45,037 nucleotides of DNA, from the NCBI GenBank assembly GCA_945870155.1, contig CAMBSB010000025.1:1-45037 (forward strand). Reading direction: 5' to 3'. This DNA comes from Paludibacter jiangxiensis. GTDB lineage: Bacteria; Bacteroidota; Bacteroidia; Bacteroidales; Paludibacteraceae. The notes beneath the pieces were generated by a model, which made no database searches, was not told the origin of the DNA, and saw nothing but the letters and a program-made list of their open reading frames with translations. Positions 23,325 through 31,743 of this stretch are shown piece by piece. Positions within the stretch are counted from its first letter, which is position 1, and each line of letters begins with the position of its first letter. A program made the position numbers and the translations under genes.

Positions 23325-25667
23325 ATGAAAAACAAAAATGAAAATTTGATTGATCAACTTCAATTAAAATTAGAATTGTTGTCGCGAAAGCATCAGCTTA
23401 TTTCAAAGGAAATTGAAGAGTTGCGAACTGATTTACAGGAAATAGTACGCACTGAAAATGAGGAGGATAGTGTGGTTGAGCAAGGAGTAGCGGAAAATGC
23501 CTTTATAAGTTCAATAGTTGATCAAAATAACACAGCATCTGTAGAAGCAAGCCAAAAACCGGAAAATAAAACTTCCGATAGTCAGGCAAAAAAGGCTATT
23601 CTACCGACAATAAAACTCGATTGGGAAAAATTTATAGGTGAAAACCTTGCCAATAAAATTGGTATTGCCATCACCATTATCGGGGTTTCGATAGGTGTGA
23701 AATATTCTTTCGACCATCAACTTATCAGTCCGTTCATGCGTGTTATTTTGGGTTATATTTTTGGTGTAGTCATGCTGGCTGTAGGTTTTAAATTGAAAAA
23801 AAACTTCAAAAACTTCAGTGCTGTATTGGTGAGTGGTGCAATGGCAATTATGTATTTTATTACGTTTTCGGCTTATAGTTTTTACAGTTTATATCCTCAG
23901 TCCATTGCCTTTGTTATCATGGTTGTTTTCACCATCTTTACTGTGTTGATGGCCGTAAAATTTAATTTACAGCTTATTGCACATATTGGTTTGGTGGGTG
24001 CTTACGCTGTTCCGTTTTTGCTTAGCGATGGGTCAGGGAAAATCGTGATTCTTTTATCGTATATGAGCATAATCAATATCGGAATTTTAAGTTTAGCTAT
24101 TACAAAGTATTGGAAACAGCTTTATTTTGTATCCTTTGGCTTGAGCTGGCTGGTTTTTGTTTCGTGGTTTTTAGGCCTGTCCAATACCAATGACTATTTT
24201 ACAGCAATACTGTTTTTTGCAACAATATTTTTTGCTACTTTTTATGCTATTGCGCTTATTTACAAATTAATAAAAAAAGAAAAGTTTAATTTAGGCGATG
24301 TAGTTATCATCTTGATTAACTCTTTTGTTTATTATTATATTGTGTATACCACTTTGGATGCCCATGTTAATTTTACCCATTACCTGGGCTTGTTTACATT
24401 ATTGAATGCATTGATACATTTAGCCCTTAGCATAACTATTTATAAGCAAAAGCTGGCCGACCTCAATTTGTTTTATCTCTATTTCGGTTTGTTTATTACA
24501 TTTATTACCATTGCAATACCCGTACAGCTCGATGGAAATTGGGTAACCTTGCTTTGGGCTTGTGAGGGGGCATTATTGTTTTGGATAGGACGTGTAAAAC
24601 AGGTTGCCTTGTACGAAAAACTTTCGTATCCGCTTATAATGCTTTCAATTTTAAGCATTTCGCACGATTGGGTACAATACTCATTCTCAACAATATCAGT
24701 GCCTGTTTTGAATATTGGATTTCTTTCGGCTGTAATTGTCTTTTCCTCGCTCCTTTTCATTATTTACCTCAATAATAAATACCAAGCCGTACTCACAATT
24801 TCAAGGGATGAAGCTTATATGACTTTTGTGAATATTCTTGTTCCTGTGTTTTTCATGTTGGTTTTATATTTTGCTTTTAGAATGGAAATAAATAAGTATT
24901 GGACAGCAGAATATCTAAATTCAGCCATACAATTACCAAATTCGGCAGATGGTTTTAAAATGCTTGAACACGATGAAAATATAGTGCAATATAATGAAAT
25001 AGTATTGTTGAACTTTACACTCTTGTTTTTAGCGGCAATAAATGTATTCGGCAACAAAATATTTAAAAATCAGTTTTTAGCCTTACCCGCCATCCTATTG
25101 AGTGCTATTGCTATATGTGTGTTTTTAACCAATGGTTTGTACATTTTTAGCGAACTAAGAACTAACTTTCTAAATCAAAAAGCCACTGATATATATCAGC
25201 TAACCGGCTGGAGTATAGGCATTAGATATCTAAGTATAATATTTGTGGTACTGCTAATGGTTTCGGCAGCTAAAACAGTAAAATTGCAGATTTATGACTC
25301 CTATTTAAATAAAAACTTGCATAAAATTTACGAGTGTTTTGTTGCCATAACTATTTTGTGGTTAATGAGCAGCGAAGTCATCGAATGGCTACATTGGAAT
25401 GGCTATCCAAATCACTATAAAATTGGCATTTCTATACTTTGGGCCGTATTTGCTTTGGCAGTTGCTGTAATTGGCATCTGGAAAAAGAAAGCTCATTTAC
25501 GTTGGAGCGCCATAATTCTTTTTGGAATTACTATTGCCAAAGTTATGCTGTATGATATTGCTAATATGAGCAGTATTTCCAAAACCATTATTATGATTTT
25601 ATTGGGATTATTACTACTTATATTTTCATTTCTTTATAATAAGTACAAATCCTTTATAAACAATTAG
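23325..25667 (+). CDS. DUF2339 family polytopic membrane protein
   Basis: 780 residues. A coiled coil (about 8-45) and a low-complexity linker lead into LDWEKFIGENLANKIGIAI, the DUF2339 entry motif, and then some twenty or more hydrophobic helices to the C-terminus (LLLLIFSFLYNKYKSFINN). The function of this large inner-membrane family is not established. The last 110 bases of the gene are repeated at 31148-31257, on the far side of the accessory block, so this 3' end looks like a junction. Confidence 0.88.
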   Translation: MKNKNENLIDQLQLKLELLSRKHQLISKEIEELRTDLQEIVRTENEEDSVVEQGVAENAFISSIVDQNNTASVEASQKPENKTSDSQAKKAILPTIKLDWEKFIGENLANKIGIAITIIGVSIGVKYSFDHQLISPFMRVILGYIFGVVMLAVGFKLKKNFKNFSAVLVSGAMAIMYFITFSAYSFYSLYPQSIAFVIMVVFTIFTVLMAVKFNLQLIAHIGLVGAYAVPFLLSDGSGKIVILLSYMSIINIGILSLAITKYWKQLYFVSFGLSWLVFVSWFLGLSNTNDYFTAILFFATIFFATFYAIALIYKLIKKEKFNLGDVVIILINSFVYYYIVYTTLDAHVNFTHYLGLFTLLNALIHLALSITIYKQKLADLNLFYLYFGLFITFITIAIPVQLDGNWVTLLWACEGALLFWIGRVKQVALYEKLSYPLIMLSILSISHDWVQYSFSTISVPVLNIGFLSAVIVFSSLLFIIYLNNKYQAVLTISRDEAYMTFVNILVPVFFMLVLYFAFRMEINKYWTAEYLNSAIQLPNSADGFKMLEHDENIVQYNEIVLLNFTLLFLAAINVFGNKIFKNQFLALPAILLSAIAICVFLTNGLYIFSELRTNFLNQKATDIYQLTGWSIGIRYLSIIFVVLLMVSAAKTVKLQIYDSYLNKNLHKIYECFVAITILWLMSSEVIEWLHWNGYPNHYKIGISILWAVFALAVAVIGIWKKKAHLRWSAIILFGITIAKVMLYDIANMSSISKTIIMILLGLLLLIFSFLYNKYKSFINN

Positions 25668-25678
25668 TTAGGTAGATT
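25558..25678 (+). repeat. Direct repeat, left copy (3' end of DUF2339 gene)
   Basis: About 120 bp, roughly 90% identical to 31148-31268 by eye, same orientation, offset 5590. It covers the last 36 codons, the stop and about 11 bases beyond. Similarity stops abruptly on both sides. Together the copies bracket the five-gene accessory block. Confidence 0.85.
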
Positions 25679-25696
25679 ATGCTGTTATTGTCTTAT

Positions 25697-26797
25697 TTAC
25701 AAATATTTTTCCATATCACTGTTTGAAAATTCTATATCAAATTCTTTGTCTAAGTCCCTGAGATGAAAAACACATTTAATTACCTCTCTAAAGTCTGAAA
25801 GAATAATTGTTAACCCAAAATTTGGTATAGAATAACCGTTTTCATCAACCTCTACACTTTGCAGCGTAATTTCATTTTCATTTTCATTTTTTAAATACAA
25901 TGTTTTATCCGAAATATTAACTTTTTCTACAAATGCAAGTATATGTTTGTTCTGCGTATTAATTGTAAGCAAATAATATACACTTCGAACATTCACCTTT
26001 GTTAGCACTTTTATTGTAGATGAAGTATTGGAATAGGTAGGATTTATTGTTTTCTCTACTTGTTCCGTTAATTTATAATTGATAGATTTATCAGATTCAA
26101 AAATAAAATTAACGCTTCTGTGTATCGGTGGAAAATAGGGTATAATTACTGCTTTTTTTAAATTATCTTCTCCAATAATTTCAGCAATATCCGTATCGGT
26201 CTCGCATATTTTAATCCCTGTCAAATCTGCGCCGTTGAGTTTTGCATTGGTAAGATTGGCATATTTAAGGTTGGCATTGGTAAGATTTGCTCCCGACAAA
26301 TCGGAATCAGATAACTCTGCAGAAGATAAGTCTGCACCTATTAGGTTTGCATTCTGCAAGTTAGCATTTGTAAAATCAGTAGAACTGCAATCTGCCTTTT
26401 GCAGTATAGCATCTCTCAGATTGGCATTTATGAATTCAGCAGAGCAAACATCTGCTCCCGTGAGGTTTGCTTTTGTAAAATTAGAATTATTAAAATCGCA
26501 CAATGCAAAATCAACATTACTCAAATCGGCATTTTCAAAATTCACATTTTCGAGATGACAAGACATAAATTTACAGTTTTTTAGCCTTGCATTCGAAAAA
26601 TCTGAACCATTGAAATTGATAAATGCAATATCGGCACCTTCAAGATTTACATTTTGAAAATTGGAGTTTTCTAATGTTCTATTCCAGTTTGAGTCACCAT
26701 TTATTGTTATTCCTTGTAAATCATCGCCTGAAATATCCAATGGGATATTCAAATCTTGATTTAAAAGATAGCTAGTTATTTTATTGGGTGTAGACAT
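25697..26797 (-). CDS. Pentapeptide-repeat protein with C-terminal extension
   Basis: 366 residues. Residues about 28-200 are continuous pentapeptide repeats A(D/N)LxX (for example ADLSNVDFALCDFNNSNFTKANL), forming a right-handed quadrilateral beta-helix. Residues about 215-366 are a beta-rich domain (residues such as HILAFVEKVNISDKTLYL) that I do not recognise. No signal peptide. Pentapeptide proteins include DNA-mimicking gyrase protectors and parts of toxin or effector proteins. It is the last gene of the five-gene minus-strand block, 46 bases after the PLD/J gene, and ends 29 bases from the DUF2339 stop. Confidence 0.85.
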   Translation of the reverse strand: MSTPNKITSYLLNQDLNIPLDISGDDLQGITINGDSNWNRTLENSNFQNVNLEGADIAFINFNGSDFSNARLKNCKFMSCHLENVNFENADLSNVDFALCDFNNSNFTKANLTGADVCSAEFINANLRDAILQKADCSSTDFTNANLQNANLIGADLSSAELSDSDLSGANLTNANLKYANLTNAKLNGADLTGIKICETDTDIAEIIGEDNLKKAVIIPYFPPIHRSVNFIFESDKSINYKLTEQVEKTINPTYSNTSSTIKVLTKVNVRSVYYLLTINTQNKHILAFVEKVNISDKTLYLKNENENEITLQSVEVDENGYSIPNFGLTIILSDFREVIKCVFHLRDLDKEFDIEFSNSDMEKYL

Positions 26798-26843
26798 GAG
26801 AAAATACTATTTGTAAATTTATATTGCAAAAAAAAGGCATAAA

Positions 26844-28268
26844 TTAATTCATACTCGCTAAAAACTCATCTGCAAGATCTGAAGCATCTTTTTCATTAAT
26901 CTGATTTTTTAGTTTCTCAATTTCATCTTTCAACTGTTGTTTAGTTGTTGCAAAATACTCATCCCAGTCACTTATATTAACTATTAGTTTGTAGGTGTTG
27001 TTGCCTTTTATTTCGAGTATTTTGTTTTGAATTATTTCAATTTTTTGTTTTAATCTCAATATTGTAGATTTAAGTTTTAACTTGTCATCTATTTTAAGCC
27101 CTGCTGAAGCAGTTAAAAAGCCTTTTTCAAGTTTATTAAGGATTTCTGTAATTCTGTCTAAATCGTTTTTCTCATTGGCATCATTTAGCTCTTTAAAAAT
27201 CTCTTCAGCCATTTTTTGAAATTCAACTGACTCATTTGAAAATTTATCAGGATGACAAAGAACTACTGCTTTTCTAAATTTGCTTTTTATTTCTACTTTT
27301 TGTAACTCCGTTAACTCTATAAAAGTCTTCGACTTTTCAGATTCAAACTGATTTCTATAATCTTTTTCATCTTTATCTGCTTCTTCAAATTTTGGCTGGT
27401 CATCAATAAATAAAATCTTTCTTAGTTTCAGAATTTCAAGAATTAAAACTCCCAATTCATAAGCGTGACGGTGATTAAAACTAGAAAGTAATTTTTCCAT
27501 TTCAACTTTTTCATTTTCAAATGCACTTAACTGATTCTCCAATAATTTCATTTCGAGTTTAAGCGCTTGAACTTCAGGGTCTTTCCAAATGTCTGTTTGT
27601 TTAAATTTGTCAGAGAAAATTTGAATTTGATTTATAGCATTACCATATTCCTTGTTTGCAATGAAATTGTATATTTCGTTTAGTTCATTGTTGAAAAAAT
27701 AAACTTTAAGTTTTTCATTTTCTTTAAGAATTTCGTCGATGTCTTCCAACAGAATATAGTTTTTAATAATCTCCAGACGTTTAATAATTTTACTAATTGG
27801 GAAATCCATTTCCTTGAAAATTGAACCTGTTTCAGGGAAATACTTCTTTAAGTTTTGATTGAACTCGTCTATAAATTGTTGAACTAAAATTGAATCATCT
27901 TTAGTAATAATTATATTCTCAAAATCATTTTCTACTTCATTTCCCCAGTTGTATGACCCAGTAATTACTGTATTATTATCGATAATACAAAATTTATTGT
28001 GAATCAATTCCGTATTGCCATTACCAACAAAATTGATATCAGAATTTTTAGTTTTTAAAAGGTTAAAATTTATCTCAGATTTCACATTTATTGCTTCATT
28101 GGATAGAAATAACGAAACTGAACATCCATCATTCGCTTTTAAAACCAACTCTTCAAACAAAGTTTTGTTTTTAAACCATGCTACAACAATATAAATTGAT
28201 TTTTGTGCTTTGGCAATTTCGGTATGAATCCGTTCAGAAATATTTTCGAATACTGCTTCTGTTTGCAT
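26844..28268 (-). CDS. PLD-family nuclease-like domain fused to a J-domain-like segment
   Basis: 474 residues. Residues 1-145 are a phospholipase D fold with one HKD motif, H90-N-K92-x4-D97 followed by GSYNWG, as in small nuclease-type PLD proteins that work as dimers. A helical, coiled-coil-rich middle (about 155-320) follows. Residues about 322-375 look like a J domain: KVEIKSKFRKAVVLCHPDKF with the HPD tripeptide at 339-341, which in DnaJ proteins stimulates Hsp70. A coiled-coil C-terminus (400-465) ends the protein. A PLD nuclease joined to a J domain suggests chaperone-gated nuclease action, as in conflict systems; this is inference. It starts 2 bases after the LRR gene's stop. Confidence 0.82.
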   Translation of the reverse strand: MQTEAVFENISERIHTEIAKAQKSIYIVVAWFKNKTLFEELVLKANDGCSVSLFLSNEAINVKSEINFNLLKTKNSDINFVGNGNTELIHNKFCIIDNNTVITGSYNWGNEVENDFENIIITKDDSILVQQFIDEFNQNLKKYFPETGSIFKEMDFPISKIIKRLEIIKNYILLEDIDEILKENEKLKVYFFNNELNEIYNFIANKEYGNAINQIQIFSDKFKQTDIWKDPEVQALKLEMKLLENQLSAFENEKVEMEKLLSSFNHRHAYELGVLILEILKLRKILFIDDQPKFEEADKDEKDYRNQFESEKSKTFIELTELQKVEIKSKFRKAVVLCHPDKFSNESVEFQKMAEEIFKELNDANEKNDLDRITEILNKLEKGFLTASAGLKIDDKLKLKSTILRLKQKIEIIQNKILEIKGNNTYKLIVNISDWDEYFATTKQQLKDEIEKLKNQINEKDASDLADEFLASMN

Positions 28269-28270
28269 AA

Positions 28271-29470
28271 TTATAATGTTACAATATTTATATTTGGTAT
28301 ATATTTCTTTATTTCGTCTATTGTTAAAGTTGAAATATTCTCTTTACTACAATATAAGGATTTCAAACTTGTTATGTTAATTAATGACGAAAAATCCTCT
28401 ATTGGATTTTCAAGACAACTTATATCTCTAAGATTTTTCATTTTGGAGAGAACAGATAGTTTAGAAATTTGGTTTTGATCACAATGAATATTTTCAAGAT
28501 TTTCTAAATGGCTAAGACTTTCAAGATTATTAATCCTATTATTTGAACAAAAGATTGAGGTCAATTGTGTAAGTGCACTTAGAGGACTCAAATTAGTTAT
28601 TCCATTTTTTTCACAATTAAATACTTTCAAGTTTGTTAATCCAACTAGAGGACTTAAATCATTTACTTTATTGTTTTCAAAAAAGAACCAGTGTATTTTT
28701 TTTAATCCTTTTATTGGACTTAAATCTGTAATCAAATTATTTTCACAACATAAATCTTCAAGTTCTTCCATTCTACTAATTGGAGATAAATCTGAAATAT
28801 GATTATCTTTAATATGAAGATTTTTAATTTTAATCATATTTCTTAAAGGACTTAAATCTGAAATTTTATTATATGCAAATGCCAAACTTGTGATATTATG
28901 TAATTTTATTAAAGGCTTTAAATCATAAATATTGTTAAATGCAAAACCTAATCTTTCAAGTTTAACTAAATCTTTTAATGGACTTAAATCTGAAATATCA
29001 TTTTTTGAGCAATATAAATATCTTAAATTATTTAAATCAACTAAAGGACTTAAATCTGATATTTGATTGTTAGTACAATCTAAGTATTCCAAGTTTTTTA
29101 GTTCTTTTAAAGGAAGTAGATTTTTTAGAGGTGTGTCGTTGTTATAAAATAGTTCTGTTGAATAATCAATCCTTTTTAATTTAATAACTAGATTAAGTTC
29201 TTCTAATGTTGGTGTTTCAATAATTCCAAATTCATTAATATAATTAGCTGAATCTTCTTTTGGACGATTTTCTATTTTACCTATTTCAGCATTAAAAATT
29301 TTTTTCCAAATATCACTTAATTTAAACCACCAATCCCAATGATATTGGGTAATATCATAGTTTGCCGATAGTAATTTATTTGTGATTGAAATTGACTTCT
29401 CAGCTTTAACTAAATTATGTGAACTTATTGGAACAAGTGAATTGTTTTTATTAGCATTGTTATTTTCCAT
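28271..29470 (-). CDS. Cytosolic leucine-rich-repeat protein
   Basis: 399 residues. About twelve 20-22-residue repeats from residue about 113 (LxxLxNLExLxCxNNxISDLSPL) of the internalin/SDS22-like type. The N-terminal 110 residues are a non-repeat cap region with HWDWWFKLSDIWKKIF. No signal peptide, sorting motif or membrane segment, so probably intracellular. LRRs bind proteins; in this operon it could be a sensor or scaffold. At DNA level the repeats give a recurring AGAGGACTTAAATC-like word. The gene is only 2 bases from the PLD/J gene. Confidence 0.88.
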   Translation of the reverse strand: MENNNANKNNSLVPISSHNLVKAEKSISITNKLLSANYDITQYHWDWWFKLSDIWKKIFNAEIGKIENRPKEDSANYINEFGIIETPTLEELNLVIKLKRIDYSTELFYNNDTPLKNLLPLKELKNLEYLDCTNNQISDLSPLVDLNNLRYLYCSKNDISDLSPLKDLVKLERLGFAFNNIYDLKPLIKLHNITSLAFAYNKISDLSPLRNMIKIKNLHIKDNHISDLSPISRMEELEDLCCENNLITDLSPIKGLKKIHWFFFENNKVNDLSPLVGLTNLKVFNCEKNGITNLSPLSALTQLTSIFCSNNRINNLESLSHLENLENIHCDQNQISKLSVLSKMKNLRDISCLENPIEDFSSLINITSLKSLYCSKENISTLTIDEIKKYIPNINIVTL

Positions 29471-29490
29471 AATCGAAGTGTAATTAAATA

Positions 29491-30264
29491 CTATCCATTT
29501 ATACTAAATTCTGAATTACGTATAGGTTTGTTTAAACCAAATTTAATTGAAATATCTTTAACTAATTCATAAAACCATTTAGGAGAATATGGACCAATAA
29601 CTATTTCATCAATTAATTCATTAAGATTGGTTTTAATATAAATGCCTTCTTTGACTTCTTCTTTTGACCAATCATGATTAAATCCATTAATTTTCGTTTC
29701 ATAAATCAATCTAACCTCATCTTCATATGAATAGGCTTTTTGTTTATGAATATACGGTAACATTATATTACCATCAGGCATAATATCTTTAGAATAATTT
29801 AAATAATAAATTTCACTTAGTCTTATTTTCTCAGTTGTGGCTTTAAGGGAGTTTGTTAACTTCGATATTGATGATTGAATCATAATACCTTTACTAAAAT
29901 CAGAATAAATTTTCCAAAGAGCAGCAGATTCTTCAGTTTTTTTATTCCAACAGTTAACACATACTGTTTCTTTGTTTTTTTTTTCTAATTCAAATTCAGA
30001 TTTTACTTGATCGATAATTTCATCATCCGTCATTATATCCTCAGACTGTCCAGAATCCCTAAAACACTTATACCATTTCACTCTAAAATCAAAATTTGCA
30101 TTTGAAGTAGTTCCTTCAAATTGATCTTCTAACATATCTAATCTACAAAAGAATAATGATTGTTTGTGAAGTATTGAGATAAATTTAGTTAGGTCAAGAT
30201 ACTTTACAATTGCATAATCTGAAGAAGGAGAATATAAAGGTGCTGAATCATTTAAAATGGGCAT
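29491..30264 (-). CDS. DUF2971 family protein
   Basis: 257 residues. Family landmarks in order: KYLDLTKFISILHKQSLFF at the N-terminus, MLEDQFEG (the usual DPFE-like turn), VCVNCWNKKTEESAALWKIYSD (the C-W-S-x-LW-x-Y segment), YSYEDEVRLIYE and EIVIGPYSP. DUF2971 proteins have no settled function but often lie in mobile or defence regions. It is 20 bases upstream of the LRR gene on the same strand. Confidence 0.82.
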   Translation of the reverse strand: MPILNDSAPLYSPSSDYAIVKYLDLTKFISILHKQSLFFCRLDMLEDQFEGTTSNANFDFRVKWYKCFRDSGQSEDIMTDDEIIDQVKSEFELEKKNKETVCVNCWNKKTEESAALWKIYSDFSKGIMIQSSISKLTNSLKATTEKIRLSEIYYLNYSKDIMPDGNIMLPYIHKQKAYSYEDEVRLIYETKINGFNHDWSKEEVKEGIYIKTNLNELIDEIVIGPYSPKWFYELVKDISIKFGLNKPIRNSEFSING

Positions 30265-30402
30265 AATATTAAATTTTTAATTATTATTGGGGCAGCTGAA
30301 TTATTATTTTTAAATTACTTACTTTTTAAATAGATTTCTATGGTTTAAGTATGTGCAATAAATTAGTCGGTTAATACGAAACTTTTTAATTTTGCCATAT
30401 CA

Positions 30403-31023
30403 TTATATTCTTTTGAAATAACGTTCCGAAAAATTACCAACTTTAGCTAAAAATCCGGGTTGTTTACCAGGCAAATAATATCTTAAAGTAACATTTAAAA
30501 TGCTGTCATCTGCTGGTTCAAAAGATTCTATAAAATATTGATTATCTTCTTGTAACGTTATTTTCATTTCATAATTAGACAAAATTGTTATAGTATTATT
30601 TATATTTTGTGTAATAGTGATTCGTCCTTTATAGAATTCAATTAGAATATCACATTCAGTATACGTGTAAATTGAAAAATTTTCACTTTTCCAATTTCCA
30701 GAAAAATCTATTGATTGGGAAAGTGGTGAAATTTCATTGCTATTACATATAATTATTTGAGTATCAGCTTTACATAATGTCTTTAAAACTTTAACAGCTT
30801 CATCATAGGATTCACAATCGTGATACCATGATTTAAAATCATTTACCACACAACCAACTGAAGTATTTAACTTCCAAGAATTTTTTTCTTTCATTTCAAT
30901 ATATCCAACGTTGCTCTTTAAATCATAAGTCAAAATATAAAGGTTAGTGTTAAATTGTTGATTGCGCTGAGAATCAACAATGCAACCACAATTTTTAAGT
31001 CCGTCTTTTATAATATACAACAT
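30403..31023 (-). CDS. Hypothetical protein, first gene of the accessory block
   Basis: 206 residues, soluble, beta-rich, with several Cys in the first half (KNCGCIVDSQ; VGCVVND; HDCESYDEA; TLCKAD). No family recognised. It lies 138 bases upstream of the DUF2971 gene on the same strand, and 125 bases from the right-hand direct repeat. No Bacteroidota -7 element is evident in front of it. Confidence 0.65.
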   Translation of the reverse strand: MLYIIKDGLKNCGCIVDSQRNQQFNTNLYILTYDLKSNVGYIEMKEKNSWKLNTSVGCVVNDFKSWYHDCESYDEAVKVLKTLCKADTQIIICNSNEISPLSQSIDFSGNWKSENFSIYTYTECDILIEFYKGRITITQNINNTITILSNYEMKITLQEDNQYFIESFEPADDSILNVTLRYYLPGKQPGFLAKVGNFSERYFKRI

Positions 31024-31147
31024 AGTAAAGTATTAAAATGGAAGTAGTTAGTTAAGAAAAATTATTCAAAATATTTTCCACAATATTACATAATTTTCTT
31101 TTAAAATCCAATAAAATAAGGAAATACTTATTAACAAAATCATTTAA

Positions 31148-31257
31148 TTGCTGATATGATCGGTATATCCAAAACTACTATTTTGATTTTATTGGGATTA
31201 TTACTACTTATATTTTCATTTCTTTATAATAAATACAAATCGTTTATAAACAATTAG
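31148..31257 (+). pseudogene. Remnant of a DUF2339 gene 3' end; right copy of the direct repeat
   Basis: Encodes the DUF2339 C-terminus in frame to the stop (ending LLLLIFSFLYNKYKSFINN), with changes upstream (ADMIGISKTTILIL against ANMSSISKTIIMIL). Nothing upstream of 31148 resembles DUF2339. Either a tandem paralogue was destroyed by the accessory block, or this is the displaced gene end left after an integration. The repeat continues to about 31268. Confidence 0.8.
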
Positions 31258-31450
31258 TTATGTAGATTGTACTTGGTTTGCTGATATAAAATAAAGTTTT
31301 CTAAAAATTATATATTGAACAAATGCTTACTAATCAGCACCTCTCATATTGATATAACAACGATTTTGATTTAATTAAGGAGATAAATTGCTGAAAAAAC
31401 AAGAATATAGTCAGTTTATTTTATGAATTTACTTCAAATTACGTCCCAAA

Positions 31451-31507
31451 ACTCCCCCTTAGTATTCCCCCTTTAGGGGGTTAGGGGGCAGGGTTGGGGG
31501 GCTGAGC
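31451..31507. repeat. GC-rich double repeat with G-quadruplex motif
   Basis: Nearly the same as the copy at 7102-7151: C-rich arms then GGGGG-TTA-GGGGG-CA-GGG-TT-GGGGGG (31476-31501). It lies in the 475-bp gap upstream of the porin gene. The rest of that gap is AT-rich apart from the direct repeat end and a candidate promoter. Confidence 0.85.
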
Positions 31508-31709
31508 CACAATGGTCAAATATCAATTGGTATTTTTCTATTGTGGCTAATGTGTTTTTATTGAGCATATTGTACTATAGAAATTAACCCTACCAATATT
31601 CATATTTTGGGTCGTTATTCACCAAATTAGCCAAATATAGGTAGATGATTAAATAATATGTTGCAGAGTTTACATATTAGTAGGTATTTTCAGTTGGTAG
31701 ATGTAGGGG

Positions 31710-31717
31710 TAATTTTG
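31710..31717 (+). promoter_or_regulatory. Candidate -7 element before the porin gene
   Basis: TAATTTTG matches TAnnTTTG, 27 bases before the porin ATG, with a T-rich TATTTT (31685-31690) 19 bases upstream as a weak -33. Confidence 0.5.
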
Positions 31718-31743
31718 CTCCTGAAAATATCAACTAAAAATAA

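Noticed and set aside
28300-29110. Regularly spaced DNA repeat in the minus-strand region
   Set aside because: The periodicity is explained by the leucine-rich-repeat codons of the protein.
28271-29470. Secreted internalin-like virulence protein
   Set aside because: There is no signal peptide, anchor or sorting signal, so the LRR protein is more likely intracellular.
25697-31147. Integrase, transposase or tRNA attachment site for the accessory block
   Set aside because: None could be found in or next to the block; only the direct repeats support insertion.
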